A model generated the notes under the pieces. That model had not been told where the DNA came from, ran no database searches, and saw nothing but the letters and a program-made list of their open reading frames with translations. Source: Photobacterium kishitanii (GTDB lineage Bacteria; Pseudomonadota; Gammaproteobacteria; Enterobacterales; Vibrionaceae). From it: DNA of 64,000 nt. The translations under genes were made by a program, and so were the position numbers. Position 1 is the stretch's first letter. Every line of letters starts with the position of its first letter. The stretch is from the NCBI RefSeq assembly GCF_003026355.1, contig NZ_PYON01000003.1:248001-312000 (forward strand). The letters are read 5' to 3'. Positions 63,716 to 64,000 of the stretch are shown piece after piece.

Positions 63716-64000
63716 ATGGCAATCCATCCTCGTGCGGGTCAACGCGCTCAGCAAGAAGATATGCATAATATTCCAGCACTTGTTGCTAATTATTTTCTAA
63801 TTGAGCCGAATATTACCGATCCGCTACAAAAAGTAGCATTTGGTACTTCTGGACATCGTGGTACTGCAGATAAAGGGACCTTTAACCAGCACCATATTTG
63901 GGCGATTGCTCAAGCGATTGCTGAAGTTCGTCTAGCTAATGGTTTAACTGGACCGCTATTTTTAGGTAAGGATACACATGCTTTATCTGAGCCTGCATTT
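63716..64000 (+). CDS. pgm: phosphoglucomutase, N-terminal part (cut by window end)
   Basis: The first 95 codons of the alpha-D-phosphohexomutase family enzyme interconverting glucose-1-P and glucose-6-[18 protein letters not shown] and [12 protein letters not shown] (the region before the active serine) identify the E. coli Pgm branch. It begins 30 nt after seqA with AAGGAT/AAGA upstream and continues past the window; seqA-pgm is the conserved order. Confidence 0.93.
   Translation, partial: MAIHPRAGQRAQQEDMHNIPALVANYFLIEPNITDPLQKVAFGTSGHRGTADKGTFNQHHIWAIAQAIAEVRLANGLTGPLFLGKDTHALSEPAF

Overview
The window reads as chromosome of a gammaproteobacterium of the Vibrionaceae, most likely Photobacterium. 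Two things point there: a toxR-toxS pair divergent from htpG, which is a Vibrionaceae arrangement, and AT-rich composition and codon use throughout. No tRNA, rRNA, insertion sequence, prophage or CRISPR array was seen. Family assignments come from reading the translated sequences and recalling known families; no database search was run.

Layout. (1) 1-5.6 kb: a nearly complete SgrR-like regulator with a small overlapping upstream gene, a MarC-family membrane protein, an MFS transporter divergent from a LysR regulator, and a small lipoprotein. (2) 6-16.2 kb: a nitrate assimilation island. nasA diverges from cobA-nirB-nirD-nitrate transporter-PP2C/kinase. The 419-bp gap holds two outward-facing sigma-54 type promoters flanking a cluster of NtrC-like half-sites. 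(3) 16.3-20.5 kb: an RND efflux pair without an outer-membrane gene. (4) 20.5-25.3 kb: a sugar-phosphate locus of a GntR/UTRA regulator, a GH4 6-phospho-glycosidase of the CDMP (alpha-type) group, a ChbG/YdjC deacetylase and a GlcNAc-type PTS EIICB. This is the best candidate for something not yet described. (5) 25.4-33.6 kb: yhgN, an unrecognised membrane protein, rsmS(ybaM)-priC, yfcA-like, dinG, a major porin with a structured leader, a YccT-like protein and a DksA/TraR-like zinc protein. (6) 33.9-45.5 kb: the conserved block ybaN-apt-dnaX-ybaB-recR, toxRS, htpG, adk, hemH, gsk; dnaX carries an A-AAA-AAG slippery site. (7) 45.5-59 kb: asnB, a KefB-like antiporter, nagC-nagA-nagB divergent from nagE, a GH20 chitobiase lipoprotein and glnS. 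(8) 59-64 kb: a choloylglycine-hydrolase family enzyme, fur, a DUF4442-like gene, fldA, ybfF, seqA and the start of pgm.

How the genes work together. NasA reduces nitrate to nitrite and NirBD reduces nitrite to ammonium. CobA makes the sirohaem precursor for NirB, the MFS protein imports nitrate or nitrite, and the two-domain phosphatase/kinase is probably a post-translational regulator of this pathway. The chitobiase releases GlcNAc, NagE imports and phosphorylates it, NagA deacetylates and NagB deaminates it to fructose-6-P, and NagC represses. The GH4/ChbG/EIICB locus looks like a parallel route for an N-acetylated, probably alpha-linked, disaccharide. Most of the rest is conserved housekeeping, with gene order shared with two separate Escherichia coli blocks (priC-ybaM-apt-dnaX-...-gsk and asnB-nag-glnS-fur-fldA-ybfF-seqA-pgm) joined here.
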